In this document: positions 18,590 to 27,307 of the stretch, piece after piece
How positions within the stretch are numbered: position 1 is the stretch's first letter
How the letters are laid out: every line of letters begins with the position of its first letter
NCBI GenBank assembly: GCA_964470555.1
Contig: CAYYDG010000035.1
Coordinates: forward strand, 14,451 to 78,450
DNA: 64,000 nt
Direction: 5' to 3'
From: RBC074 sp964470555
GTDB taxonomy: Bacteria > Acidobacteriota > Blastocatellia > RBC074
Made by a program: the position numbers and the translations under genes
Notes under the pieces: model-generated
The model's input: the letters and a program-made list of their open reading frames with translations, nothing else
The model's database searches: none
What the model was told of the DNA's origin: nothing

Positions 18590-18955
18590 TCAGGGATATT
18601 CAATAACGGCTGCGATTGCGAGAACGATTTCTTCCATCGTTTCAAATTGAATAACACCGAGTCTTCGAATGAAGCGTTGATGATCCAGACCTCGCAATTG
18701 CAGCGCATCAACGGCTGAGGTTTTCGTCAGACCGTTTGCCAGCGATGGATCAATCCTGACGTGCCAGATGTTACGAGCGTAATAATCTTTCCAATCGGTA
18801 ATCGGCGCGACAAGCTTGATGGGTAAACGCCCGACGGCATCGGAACTGACGACAATGGCAGGGCGACTCTTCTTGATTTCAGCGCCGATGGTGGGGTCTA
18901 AATTGACCTGCCAGATTTCTCCGCGTTTTGGTGGCTGAGAGCTAGAGTTCGACAA
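18590..18955 (-). CDS. MazF/PemK-family mRNA interferase toxin
   Basis: About 121 residues. AAGGAGG is immediately followed by GTG at 18961 and, five bases later, by TTG at 18955; the spacing favours TTG. The fold signature is RGEIWQVNLDPTIGAEIKKS, then RPAIVVSS and a C-terminal ALQLRGLDHQRFIRRLGVI, all typical of MazF/PemK ribonucleases that cut mRNA at short sequences. The gene overlaps the end of the upstream antitoxin gene by about 14-20 bp, as in mazEF loci. Both genes are intact, unlike the toxin genes at 45 and 46.7 kb. Confidence 0.88.
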   Translation of the reverse strand: MSNSSSQPPKRGEIWQVNLDPTIGAEIKKSRPAIVVSSDAVGRLPIKLVAPITDWKDYYARNIWHVRIDPSLANGLTKTSAVDALQLRGLDHQRFIRRLGVIQFETMEEIVLAIAAVIEYP

Positions 18956-19139
18956 TGTCACCTCCTTGCCACTGAATGCGCTCTTCGGTTTCTGATGCTT
19001 GTTCGTACTGTTCGGCGACTTGCTCGGCTTGAGCAGTCATCAGCCGGCGCCGTTCTTCAAGCGACAATTGCAAAAAGGCGCGTCTTTGTTCCAGAGTCAA
19101 AGCTTTTGAAGTTACGACCGGAGCGTCCTGAGCAATCAT
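18942..19139 (-). CDS. Antitoxin paired with MazF-type toxin
   Basis: 65 residues from the ATG at 19139, with AAAGGAG seven bases upstream; the longer open frame has no support. The sequence is helical and charged (EQRRAFLQLSLEERRRLMTA ... EQVAEQYEQASETEER) and ends GGDIVEL. It lacks an obvious AbrB or ribbon-helix-helix motif in the visible sequence, so the DNA-binding part is unclear. The assignment rests mainly on its position, overlapping the toxin gene. Similar small antitoxins precede MazF genes in cyanobacteria and acidobacteria. Confidence 0.75.
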   Translation of the reverse strand: MIAQDAPVVTSKALTLEQRRAFLQLSLEERRRLMTAQAEQVAEQYEQASETEERIQWQGGDIVEL

Positions 19140-19308
19140 GCAAATTCTCCTTTCATTGTCAGAATTACTTGTCTGGATCATAGCACGCATCAGCAGGCTG
19201 GTAGAACTTCTCTCTACGATCACTGAACGTTCAAACGCATTGCAAATCCGGCAAACGTGTTTTAGCTTGCGGTTTGGACATACCCCTTTGACTTGAATAG
19301 GAGGAATT

Positions 19309-19962
19309 ATGAAGAAAACCTTTAGCCTGTTGTTGTTTCTTGTTTCGGCCACTTCATTTGCATTCAGTCAAACATCGGAAAGCGGTTCAACTTGCCAGTT
19401 AAGCTCTGCGCAAATGCCAGCCATTCGAGGGATCAAGCTTGGAATGCACATCAACGACCTGCTTCAAGTTTTGTATGACGATACGAGTTCAGTTAACTCA
19501 AACAGCTTGGCAGCCAATCTAAAAGGATATCCTGAGTACGGACGCTACAACCTTTCGTTTAGCCCTCACTCGTCAACAAATATCATCCCGTTTCTTTCCA
19601 AAGAGAAGTTTCCAGGCATAGAGGACATTAGCGTCACTTTTTTTGACGATCGGATAATTTCGTTCACGATCCGCTATACCAATTTCCACCGAGACAAATC
19701 TGCGCCCGTCTGGAACAGTGTTCAAGAATTAATTGGCAAATTTGTCAAAGCCTATAAACTGCCTGAGTCGCCTTCTTGGTTTATTGAATCAACTGATACC
19801 GCGTTTTTAACCTGTGCCGATTTCAAAGCTGTCTTAAAGGCAGATATGGTTGGCGGTGGCCTCACATTTATTGATGTCAGACTCTTAAAAGATTTAGCTC
19901 CAACTATCAAAGCGCGCCGCGAAGAAGATATGCAGAAACGGCGCGAAGCATTCAAACCATGA
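19309..19962 (+). CDS. Secreted protein of unknown function (GIKLGM motif)
   Basis: 217 residues with a clear signal peptide (MKKTFSLLLFLVSATSFAFS) and TAGGAGG upstream of the ATG. After cleavage the sequence has IRGIKLGMHINDLLQVL, a short motif also seen in the 159-residue secreted protein at 41866-42345 (FHGVKLGMKRDAVQAAM); both probably belong to one loosely related periplasmic family. One Cys at about 28 and one at about 165. No catalytic residues recognised. It precedes the transaldolase gene by 22 bp and may be co-transcribed. Confidence 0.65.
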   Translation: MKKTFSLLLFLVSATSFAFSQTSESGSTCQLSSAQMPAIRGIKLGMHINDLLQVLYDDTSSVNSNSLAANLKGYPEYGRYNLSFSPHSSTNIIPFLSKEKFPGIEDISVTFFDDRIISFTIRYTNFHRDKSAPVWNSVQELIGKFVKAYKLPESPSWFIESTDTAFLTCADFKAVLKADMVGGGLTFIDVRLLKDLAPTIKARREEDMQKRREAFKP

Positions 19963-19984
19963 TTACATTTAACCGGAGAAGAAA

Positions 19985-21151
19985 ATGAACCCGTTAGTAG
20001 AAGTAGAAAAGCTGGGACAAAGTATTTGGTACGACAACATTCGTCGCTTGTTGATAGACAACGGCGACATTGCCGGAAAGATCGCCAATGACGATTTGCG
20101 CGGCATCACTTCAAACCCGACGATCTTTGAAAAAGCCATCGCGGGCAGTACCGATTACAACGACGCGATGCAAAAGCTGATTGCCGCAGGCAAAAGCGTC
20201 AACGACATTTACGAAGCGCTGGCCATCGAAGACATTCAGCGCGCCGCCGATTTGTTCAAACCGGTGTACGAACGCACGAACAAGCTGGACGGTTATGTCA
20301 GTTTGGAAGTTTCGCCGTTGCTGGCGCGTGACACCGACGGAACCGTCGCCGAAGCCAAACGCTTGTGGGCGGCGCTCGGTCGTCCGAATGTCTGCATCAA
20401 GATTCCGGCTACGCCCGAAGGCATTCCGGCCATTCGCCAGGCCATTGCCGCCGGCATCAACATCAATGTGACGATGATTTTCGCGCTGGAAAATTACGAA
20501 CAGGTCGCCGACGCATTCATCAGCGGATTGGAAGATCGTGACGCCGCCGGATTGCCGGTTGACCATGTAGCTTCAGTCGCCAGCGTGTTCGTTTCGCGCA
20601 TTGATTCGGCAATTGACGCGCAACTGGAAGCGCGCATTCGCGACGCCAAAGACGACGCGGAAAAGGCTGCGCTGACTGCCTTGCTTGGCAAAGCCGCCAT
20701 CGCCAACGCCAAGATTCAGTACCAACGCTTCAAGGAAATTTTCGCCAGCGAACGCTTTGCCAAACTCAAAGCCAAAGGCGCGCAAGTGCAGCGTCCGTTG
20801 TGGGCTTCGACGGGAACGAAGAATCCGGCTTACAGCGATGTGTTGTATGTGGACAGCCTGATCGCGCCGCAGACGGTAAACACGATTCCGCCCGCGACCT
20901 ACACGGCGTTCCGCGATCACGGAACCGTCGCGCTGACGATTGAAACCGGTTTGGATCAAGCCAGAGCCGATTTGGCCAAGCTCGCCGAAATCGGAATCAG
21001 CCTGGAAGCCGTTTGCCAGAAGTTGCAGGACGATGGCGTCAAAGCCTTTGCCGATTCGTTCGACAGCTTGATGCAGACGATTCAATCCAAGCAGGCCGCG
21101 ATGACCAGCGGCCTGGCAGATCGTATGGAGGCCAACTTGGGAAAAGCCTAG
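19985..21151 (+). CDS. tal: Transaldolase
   Basis: 388 residues, cytosolic, non-oxidative pentose phosphate pathway: transfers a dihydroxyacetone unit from sedoheptulose-7-P to glyceraldehyde-3-P. Motifs: TSNPTIFEKAIAGS, the Schiff-base lysine in CIKIPATPEG, ININVTMIFALENY and a late QRPLWASTGTKNP. The length fits the larger TAL subfamily. GGAGAA stands upstream of the ATG. The isomerase gene begins six bases after its TAG; in many relatives the two are one fused protein (transaldolase/phosphoglucose isomerase), so this looks like a split version. Confidence 0.95.
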   Translation: MNPLVEVEKLGQSIWYDNIRRLLIDNGDIAGKIANDDLRGITSNPTIFEKAIAGSTDYNDAMQKLIAAGKSVNDIYEALAIEDIQRAADLFKPVYERTNKLDGYVSLEVSPLLARDTDGTVAEAKRLWAALGRPNVCIKIPATPEGIPAIRQAIAAGININVTMIFALENYEQVADAFISGLEDRDAAGLPVDHVASVASVFVSRIDSAIDAQLEARIRDAKDDAEKAALTALLGKAAIANAKIQYQRFKEIFASERFAKLKAKGAQVQRPLWASTGTKNPAYSDVLYVDSLIAPQTVNTIPPATYTAFRDHGTVALTIETGLDQARADLAKLAEIGISLEAVCQKLQDDGVKAFADSFDSLMQTIQSKQAAMTSGLADRMEANLGKA

Positions 21152-21156
21152 ACGCC

Positions 21157-22854
21157 GTGTCCCAGATCATTAGTCGCGCGGATTCCGAAGCCTGGACTCG
21201 GAAAATCTGGCGCAAGGATGCGGCGTTGTGGAAGTCAGAAGAAGAACACACCAAGATCATTCGCAACTCGCTCGGCTGGGTGACAGTCATTGAACAAGTC
21301 ATCGCAGCCGCTGACGAACTGGCGGCGTTCAGCGCCAGCATTCGCGGCATTAATGCCGAACAAGGAGGGTTCAAACACGTCATGTTGCTGGGAATGGGCG
21401 GCAGCAGTTTGTGCCCGGAAGTCTTTCGGCGAACATTTGGCAAAACGCCGGGCTTCCCTGAACTGCACGTGCTCGATAGCACAGACCCGGCGACCGTCGC
21501 CGCGTTCGAAGCCAAAGTGGATCTGGCCAAAACGCTGTTTATCGTTGCGAGCAAATCCGGCTCAACGGTCGAGCCGCTGATGTTTTACAAATACTTTTTC
21601 AATCGAGTCCGCGAAATCAAAGGCGACCGCGCGGGCGAAAACTTCATCGCCATCACAGACCCAGGCACGAAGATGGAACAGAACGCCAAGGACGACAAGT
21701 TTCGGCGCATTTTCCTGAATCCATCGGACATCGGGGGACGCTATTCGGCTTTGTCGTTTTTCGGAATGGTTCCGGCGGCGCTGCAAGGTTTCGATTTCAA
21801 AACCTTGATGGATCGCGCCGAACGCGCCATGCACGCCTGCTCACCAGTAGTTCCGGCGGCAGAAAATCCGGCGGTACGTTTAGGAGCGATCATCGGCACG
21901 TTGGCGCTGGAAGGCCGCAACAAAATGACGCTGACGACCGATCCTGAAATCGCTTCGTTGGGTTTGTGGATCGAACAGCTTGTCGCCGAAAGTACAGGCA
22001 AGGAAGACAAAGGCATTTTGCCCGTCGCGGGCGAAGCGCTGGGCGATCCTTCGGTGTATGGCAACGACCGCGTGTTCGTTCACATCGCCGTCGGTTTGAT
22101 TGATCCCGAAGCCGAAAACAAACTCCGCGCCATCGAAGCCGCTGGGCATCCGGTCGTTCGGCGGGTGCTGAACGACACGCTCGATCTGGGCGAAGAGTTT
22201 TACCTTTGGGAAATGGCAACGGCGATCGCTGGCAAGATTCTCAGTATCAATCCTTTCGATCAACCCAACGTGCAGGAATCCAAAGACAACACCGTCCGTT
22301 TGCTGAACGAGTTCAAACAGAACGGCAAACTGACCGAACAGCCCGTCGCCGCCGAGGGCAATGGGTTAAAAGTGTTGTGTTCGGAAGAAACTATTCAACA
22401 ACTCGGCGCTGACCTGACGGTGGAATCGTTCATCGGCGCGCATCTGAACCGCGCCGGAGCCGGTGATTACATCGCCCTTTGCGATTACATTCAGGAAACC
22501 GACGAACACGAAACCTTGCTGCAAAGCATTCGCACGCATCTGCGCGACGCCTTGCACGTGGCGACAACAACCGGCTATGGCCCGCGTTTTCTGCATTCGA
22601 CCGGACAGTTGCACAAAGGCGGCGATGACAGCGGCGTGTTCCTGCAAATCACTGCCGAAGATGCGAAAGACGTTCCTTTGCCCGGCGAACCGTTTGGGTT
22701 CAGCGTGCTGAAACAGGCACAGGCATTGGGCGATTTCGCTTCGCTGGCCAGCCGCAACCGCCGAGCGATTCGCGTTCACCTGGGAACGAACATTGCCGCC
22801 GGTTTGAAAACGCTGCTGGCAATCGTCCAATCCCAAGTTCAGAGGAAGAATTGA
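21157..22854 (+). CDS. pgi: Glucose-6-phosphate isomerase (large form)
   Basis: About 565 residues from a GTG at 21157, just past the transaldolase stop; the frame is open further back but those residues are the transaldolase gene read in another frame. Motifs: MLLGMGGSSL, the sugar-phosphate loop ASKSGSTVEP, and FGMVPAALQGFD. It interconverts glucose-6-P and fructose-6-P in the cytosol. The C-terminal part (about 400-565) is the extension seen in the bifunctional transaldolase/isomerase family. No good Shine-Dalgarno is visible, so translation is probably coupled to tal. A small gene starts directly at its stop codon. Confidence 0.9.
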   Translation: MSQIISRADSEAWTRKIWRKDAALWKSEEEHTKIIRNSLGWVTVIEQVIAAADELAAFSASIRGINAEQGGFKHVMLLGMGGSSLCPEVFRRTFGKTPGFPELHVLDSTDPATVAAFEAKVDLAKTLFIVASKSGSTVEPLMFYKYFFNRVREIKGDRAGENFIAITDPGTKMEQNAKDDKFRRIFLNPSDIGGRYSALSFFGMVPAALQGFDFKTLMDRAERAMHACSPVVPAAENPAVRLGAIIGTLALEGRNKMTLTTDPEIASLGLWIEQLVAESTGKEDKGILPVAGEALGDPSVYGNDRVFVHIAVGLIDPEAENKLRAIEAAGHPVVRRVLNDTLDLGEEFYLWEMATAIAGKILSINPFDQPNVQESKDNTVRLLNEFKQNGKLTEQPVAAEGNGLKVLCSEETIQQLGADLTVESFIGAHLNRAGAGDYIALCDYIQETDEHETLLQSIRTHLRDALHVATTTGYGPRFLHSTGQLHKGGDDSGVFLQITAEDAKDVPLPGEPFGFSVLKQAQALGDFASLASRNRRAIRVHLGTNIAAGLKTLLAIVQSQVQRKN

Positions 22855-23064
22855 ATGGCTCTGCAAACCCGGCAAAACCTTGAAACCGGCGCGATTGAAG
22901 TTCTGGTCAATGGCGAATGGGTGTTGTTTGCCGACCATCGTCGAAAACAGATTGATGACGCTTACCAAACTTCGGTCAGGTTTTTGCGCGACCGACTTGG
23001 CGAAGACGCCGCCAGTCAAATCACTAAAAACTCTGACGAGGCTGAGTCGGCAGAAATTGGTTGA
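22855..23064 (+). CDS. Small conserved-looking protein after pgi
   Basis: 69 residues. The ATG follows the pgi TGA with no gap, so translational coupling is likely. Sequence: beta-like start (NLETGAIEVLVNGEWVLFAD), then a basic helix (HRRKQIDDAYQTSVRFLRDR). No signal peptide. I do not recognise a family. A 9-bp decayed repeat starts right after its stop. Confidence 0.6.
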   Translation: MALQTRQNLETGAIEVLVNGEWVLFADHRRKQIDDAYQTSVRFLRDRLGEDAASQITKNSDEAESAEIG

Positions 23065-23070
23065 GTTTCT

Positions 23071-23163
23071 TCACCGCAGAGACGCCGAGAACGCAGAGGA
23101 AGCGCAGAGATATTTCAAAAGAACTCTGCGTAACCTCTGCGGCACTCTGCGCCTCTGAGGTGA
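23071..23163. repeat. Decayed CGCAGAG nonamer repeat with inverted arms
   Basis: Left arm CACCGCAGAGACGCCGAG and further CGCAGAG units, short spacer, then ACTCTGCGTAACCTCTGCGG and more complementary units. Same family as 12778-12900, here fully intergenic. Confidence 0.75.
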
Positions 23164-23216
23164 GTTGACATTCACAGTTCATCTAATCCAACTCCGACCA
23201 CAAACGCCAAAACGCT

Positions 23217-25211
23217 ATGAACAACCGCCCCTCAAGATTTTTTGCGCTGTTGCTGTTCGCCACACTTTACGGAGTCGTTGTCGCACAGGAAATTCCTACT
23301 TCTGACAATCGCCGCGAAATTCGTCACCTTGACCTGACCTACTCGCTGCCGGAATACAAAACCAAAGAGGCCTGGTTGGCGCGCGCTGCCGAATTACGAA
23401 AACAAATCTTGGTCAGCGCAGGTTTGTGGCCGATGCCGGATAAGCTGCCAATCAAAGCGACGATTTTTGGCAAACTGGATCGCGGCGATCACACCATCGA
23501 AAAAGTTTACTTTGAAAGCTATCCGGGCTTTTATGTGACGGGAAATCTTTACCGCCCGAAAAATTCGACCGGCAAATTGCCAGCGGTTTTGTGTCCGCAT
23601 GGACATTGGGCGTATGGACGATTGGAAAACCAGCCGCTGCATTCCGGCCCGGCGCGTGCCATCAGCTTTGCTCGGCAAGGTTATGTCGCGTTCAGCTACG
23701 ACATGGTTGGATACAACGACAGTTCGGCCATTTCGCACCAGTTCGCCAATCACAACTCGACCGGCGTCGAATCGTTGTGGGGAATCAACCTGCTGGGGCT
23801 TCAACTTTGGAACAGCATTCGCGCAGTGGATTTTCTGCTGACCTTGCCTGAAGTTGACGCCGAGCGCATCGCTTGCACTGGAGAATCCGGCGGCGGCACG
23901 CAGACGTTTTTGCTGATGGCGGTGGACGAACGCATCAAATTGGCTGCGCCGGTCAATATGGTGTCGTTCATCATGCAAGGTGGCAGCTTGTGCGAAAACG
24001 CTCCGAACCTGCGCGTGGATACCAACAACGTAGAGCTGGCTGCGTTGATGGCTCCGCGACCGATGATGATGGTTTCAGCGACTGGTGATTGGACGAAAAA
24101 CACCATGACTTCGGAATATCCGGCGGTTCGCAGCATTTATCGCCTGTTCGGAGCCGAAGACAAATTGACTGCCATACAAATTGACGCCGCGCATAATTAC
24201 AACCAACCCAGCCGCGAAGCCGTGTATGGTTGGTTTGCGCATTGGTTTTTGAATCGCGCCGAAACGACTCCGATCAAGGAACGAAACGCGAGCATTCCTT
24301 CGATTCCGGAATTGCTGGTCTTTGCCAATCGTGCGCGGCCAGAAAATGAATTGAACGAAGCGCAACTTACACAAGCGTTGATCGAACAGCGCAAACGTCA
24401 GTTTGAATCGGCTCTGCCAAAAACCGCCGCCGAACTTGCGAGCTTCAAGGAAACTTTCGGCACAGCGTTTCGCTTCTCGTTGATGGTCGAATCGCCGAAG
24501 CCCGAAACCATCATCGCGTCAGCGCCGGAAAGTCAAAAAAACGGCACTCAAACAACTACTCGGCTGACGCTTTCCCGATTCGGCAAAAACGACCGCGTGG
24601 AATTGACTTCGATGCAACCGGCCAAATCGAACGGAAAAACGGTTTTGGTGCTGGCGACTGCCGAAGATGCCAACCGCCGCGACGAGCTGATGGCTTCGTT
24701 TGCTGCTGCCGGTTACACTGCGGCGACGATCAACCTGTTGCCGCAATCGCAAACCAGCGAGCAGGCGAAAAAGTACCGCTACTTCACGACGTACAATCGT
24801 TCGGACGCGGCAAATCAGGTGCAGGACATGTTGACGGCCATCGCACATCTGAAAGGAAAAAGTTCCAGGCTGAGTGTTGTCGCGCTGGGCAAAGCGGGCG
24901 CGCTGGCATTGCTGGCGCGAGGGCTGACCAACGTTGATCGCATGATCGTGGATGCGGCGCAGCTTGATTCGTCCGACGACCAGCAGTTTCTGTCCCATGC
25001 TCCGATTCCCGGGATTCGCCGCGCCGGAGATTTTCAAACTGCGGTGATGCTGGCTACGCTGACGCCGCTGCTGATTCACAACACCGGTGGCAAGTTCCGC
25101 ACCGATTCGATTGCAGAACTTTATCGGCGAATGGGACGCGCCGAAGATTTCAAATTCTCATCGCCAGAACTCGGCAAACAAGAATTGCTGAACTGGCTTT
25201 CATCAAACTGA
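23217..25211 (+). CDS. Secreted alpha/beta hydrolase (acetyl-xylan-esterase-like)
   Basis: 664 residues. Signal peptide ending VVVAQ, then an alpha/beta-hydrolase domain (about 40-355) with PAVLCPHGHWAYG (oxyanion strand), the nucleophile elbow CTGESGGGTQT (Ser in GESGG) and a C-terminal catalytic His likely in IDAAHNYNQPSREA. The remaining about 300 residues form a second, weaker hydrolase-like fold (KTVLVLATAEDANRRDELMA, VVALGKAGALALLARGL) without a clear nucleophile. Such proteins act on carbohydrate esters or are annotated as acetyl xylan esterases; substrate is unknown. Confidence 0.8.
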   Translation: MNNRPSRFFALLLFATLYGVVVAQEIPTSDNRREIRHLDLTYSLPEYKTKEAWLARAAELRKQILVSAGLWPMPDKLPIKATIFGKLDRGDHTIEKVYFESYPGFYVTGNLYRPKNSTGKLPAVLCPHGHWAYGRLENQPLHSGPARAISFARQGYVAFSYDMVGYNDSSAISHQFANHNSTGVESLWGINLLGLQLWNSIRAVDFLLTLPEVDAERIACTGESGGGTQTFLLMAVDERIKLAAPVNMVSFIMQGGSLCENAPNLRVDTNNVELAALMAPRPMMMVSATGDWTKNTMTSEYPAVRSIYRLFGAEDKLTAIQIDAAHNYNQPSREAVYGWFAHWFLNRAETTPIKERNASIPSIPELLVFANRARPENELNEAQLTQALIEQRKRQFESALPKTAAELASFKETFGTAFRFSLMVESPKPETIIASAPESQKNGTQTTTRLTLSRFGKNDRVELTSMQPAKSNGKTVLVLATAEDANRRDELMASFAAAGYTAATINLLPQSQTSEQAKKYRYFTTYNRSDAANQVQDMLTAIAHLKGKSSRLSVVALGKAGALALLARGLTNVDRMIVDAAQLDSSDDQQFLSHAPIPGIRRAGDFQTAVMLATLTPLLIHNTGGKFRTDSIAELYRRMGRAEDFKFSSPELGKQELLNWLSSN

Positions 25212-25234
25212 AGTTGTTCAGGAGACAGTTCGTA

Positions 25235-25287
25235 GTCCCGCCTTGAGGCGGGAGCTTCGAGAATCGAACTTCCGGCTCAAGCCGGTA
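25235..25287. repeat. Paired palindromes CCCGCCTTGAGGCGGG / CCGGCTCAAGCCGG
   Basis: Two adjacent perfect palindromes within a larger imperfect inverted repeat (AGTTCGTAGTCCCGCC ... CCGGTACTCCGAACTT). It resembles a REP-like bacterial repeat. A related CCTCAAG-TTG-CCTTGAGG occurs near 39175. Confidence 0.6.
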
Positions 25288-25312
25288 CTCCGAACTTTTC
25301 CGAAGGAGACAA

Positions 25313-25579
25313 ATGCCCGAAGGACGTAGCGAAATTTCCAACTCTCAAACTCTGGTCATTGATTTTAACGAATTGACGTTCGATGCCGTTGAACAGAACA
25401 ACGGCATCGCCACTGTCATCAAATTCAAACTCGAAAATCCAAGCATTGGGCCTGGCGATGTGCTGCTGGTGCTGGCTGGCGAAGACATTCAATTTCACGG
25501 TTTCATCGGCGGAATTGAAAACGGATGGGCAATCGCTTCGGATCGAAACGGGTCCAGTTTGCCAGCCGGAATCCAATAA
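25313..25579 (+). CDS. Small beta-rich protein, unknown
   Basis: 88 residues with CCGAAGGAGAC just upstream of the ATG. The sequence alternates hydrophobic and polar residues as in a small beta-barrel (SQTLVIDFNELTFDAVEQN ... GPGDVLLVLAGEDIQFHGF). No signal peptide and no recognised family. A strong terminator follows. Confidence 0.65.
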   Translation: MPEGRSEISNSQTLVIDFNELTFDAVEQNNGIATVIKFKLENPSIGPGDVLLVLAGEDIQFHGFIGGIENGWAIASDRNGSSLPAGIQ

Positions 25580-25610
25580 GCTCCGGCTGAACCGCAGCAA
25601 ACAAAAAAAG

Positions 25611-25664
25611 GCTGGAAAGGACGATGAAACGGAGTTGCCGTCATCGCCCTTTCCAGCTTTTTCT
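25611..25664 (+). terminator. Rho-independent terminator
   Basis: GCTGGAAAGG pairs with CCTTTCCAGC, with an inner CGATGA/TCATCG extension, and is followed by TTTTTC. Preceding A tract also allows use on the opposite strand for the ATPase gene that ends at 25681. Confidence 0.8.
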
Positions 25665-25680
25665 GTCTAACGTCAGCCGC

Positions 25681-26856
25681 TTATTCCCTGGCTCTGGCCG
25701 GGGCGGTTCCATATTCAGGATGCCCGAAGGAAACTGCGTTGCCTTCGCTGAGCAATCCGTGATCGTGATAATCGCGATAGAAGGAATCGCCCGGAACCAG
25801 CGCGCCGCCGGCTTCTTTCACAAACACCAGCTTTCCGATTTCCGGCGAATAATCCACCACCAGCAAATCGCCCATTGCCACCTGGCCGGTGGCGATCAGA
25901 TTCGACAGCGGATAAACCAGAAAGCGTTCGATGGAGCGTTTCAAATGGCGCGCGCCGTATTTGAAATCAATGCCTTCTTCGAGCAGGAATTTTTTGGCGG
26001 CGTCAGTGCAACGAAACACGAATTTGTCGCTGGTTCCGCGCATGATGCGATCCTGCACGGCGCGAAGTTCTATCTCCAGAATCTGCCGCAAATGTTCGTC
26101 GCGCAAGCTGCGAAAGACCACGACTTTATCAATGCGATTCATGAATTCGGGCGAAAATTTGCGTTTGGCGGCTTCGGAAGCGGTGCGATAAATCTTCTGG
26201 TCCACTTCGGCGTCAATCACGCCGGATTTGGGCGCAAAGCCTATGCCGCCTGAAATCGTCTCGCTCATTTCGCGCGCGCCCAGGTTCGAGGTCATGACGA
26301 CAATCGAACGCGAAAAATCCACGCGGCGATTGTCGCCCAGCGTCAACGTGGCTTTGTCCAGAATTCCCAGCAGCAATTGCCACAACGAATCGCTGGCTTT
26401 TTCGATTTCGTCAAACAAAACCAGCGACAGTTTCAATGTTTCAGTGTGAGAACGATCCAGGTTTTCCTGCGTCAACAATGGCGAGGTTTCGCGGTGTCCC
26501 AGGTATCCCGGAGGCGAGCCAATCAGTTTGGCGATTTCATGCGAATGCTGAAATTCGGCGCAATCAATTTTGGTCACCAGCATCGGATCGCCGAACAGGA
26601 CTTCGGCGGCGGCTTCGACCACGCGAGTTTTGCCGGAACCGGTCGGTCCCAAAAACAGCAAGGTTCCGATGGGCCGACCAGGATGCGCCAATCCCGCCAG
26701 AAAAATTTGATACAACCCTGTTATTCGTCGCACGGCGCGGTCCTGGCCCACGATCAATTCGGTCAATTTGTCTTCAAATTCCTGAGCCAGAGGGCTTTTC
26801 AAATCAGGATTCAGGTAATGAGGGCTGTGCGCCTGTTTTTGTCCGGTATTTGCCAT
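25681..26856 (-). CDS. Single-ring AAA+ ATPase resembling the ClpB/ClpA second ring
   Basis: 391 residues. It contains only the D2-like AAA-2 module: Walker A GPTGSGKT (70-77), pore loop SPPGYLGH (114-121), Walker B VLFDEIEKA (146-154), sensor VVMTSNLG, Arg-finger region FMNRIDKVVVF, and the C-terminal ClpB D2-small domain (YGARHLKRSIERFLVYPL). The N-domain, D1 ring and middle domain of ClpB are missing, and no IGF/IGL loop for ClpP is evident, so it is probably a stand-alone unfoldase or remodeller. GGAG lies 9 nt before the ATG. Its genomic neighbour is the peptide exporter locus, without overlap. Confidence 0.85.
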   Translation of the reverse strand: MANTGQKQAHSPHYLNPDLKSPLAQEFEDKLTELIVGQDRAVRRITGLYQIFLAGLAHPGRPIGTLLFLGPTGSGKTRVVEAAAEVLFGDPMLVTKIDCAEFQHSHEIAKLIGSPPGYLGHRETSPLLTQENLDRSHTETLKLSLVLFDEIEKASDSLWQLLLGILDKATLTLGDNRRVDFSRSIVVMTSNLGAREMSETISGGIGFAPKSGVIDAEVDQKIYRTASEAAKRKFSPEFMNRIDKVVVFRSLRDEHLRQILEIELRAVQDRIMRGTSDKFVFRCTDAAKKFLLEEGIDFKYGARHLKRSIERFLVYPLSNLIATGQVAMGDLLVVDYSPEIGKLVFVKEAGGALVPGDSFYRDYHDHGLLSEGNAVSFGHPEYGTAPARARE

Positions 26857-27240
26857 TGCCTTTGTCTCCCATTAACAGCTTGCGCCGTTGAATTATGATA
26901 ACGGTCAGGGCGACCAGATGTATGTAATCCTTTTGTCATTCGCCGGTGTTCAATGACAGCATTCACTTCGGCGTCCATTATCAAACGGCTTTTTCAATAA
27001 TTTTTTCGATGTTTCGGATTGAATGTCTGCTACGTTTTTCGAGTTTGCTGATGATCTGCTCGTCTGTAATACATCTCCTCTCCAAGTCTCGCACAAAGCA
27101 AAATCTTTCAACTCTCAAAGGCTGGGGTGAAGTTCATCGAGACGCGCCGCATCATACTCAAAGCATTCATGCCTTGCAACGACGCAAAATGCAGTTCGCA
27201 GCGCTTTTCAGTTTTGAAATTTTCCGGCTTTGAATATTTG
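26857..27240. other. Intergenic region, no gene seen
   Basis: About 380 bp of lower-G+C sequence between the ATPase start and the exporter's terminator. The open frame at 26946-27233 shows no family features and no ribosome binding site. I see no clear promoter or RNA. Confidence 0.5.
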
Positions 27241-27277
27241 AAAACCTTCGGCGGAATGGCGATCCGCCGAAGGTTTT
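27241..27277. terminator. Terminator downstream of peptide exporter
   Basis: A perfect 15-bp stem, AAAACCTTCGGCGGA, pairs with its complement around a 7-nt loop. It lies about 30 bp past the exporter stop codon; its outer A/T pairs give a short U tract on either strand. Confidence 0.8.
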
Positions 27278-27307
27278 ATTTATCAGAACACGGGGTGGGT
27301 ATGGGGC

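Noticed and set aside
26946..27233. 95-codon frame in the gap before the exporter terminator
   Set aside because: No ribosome site, no compositional or family support.
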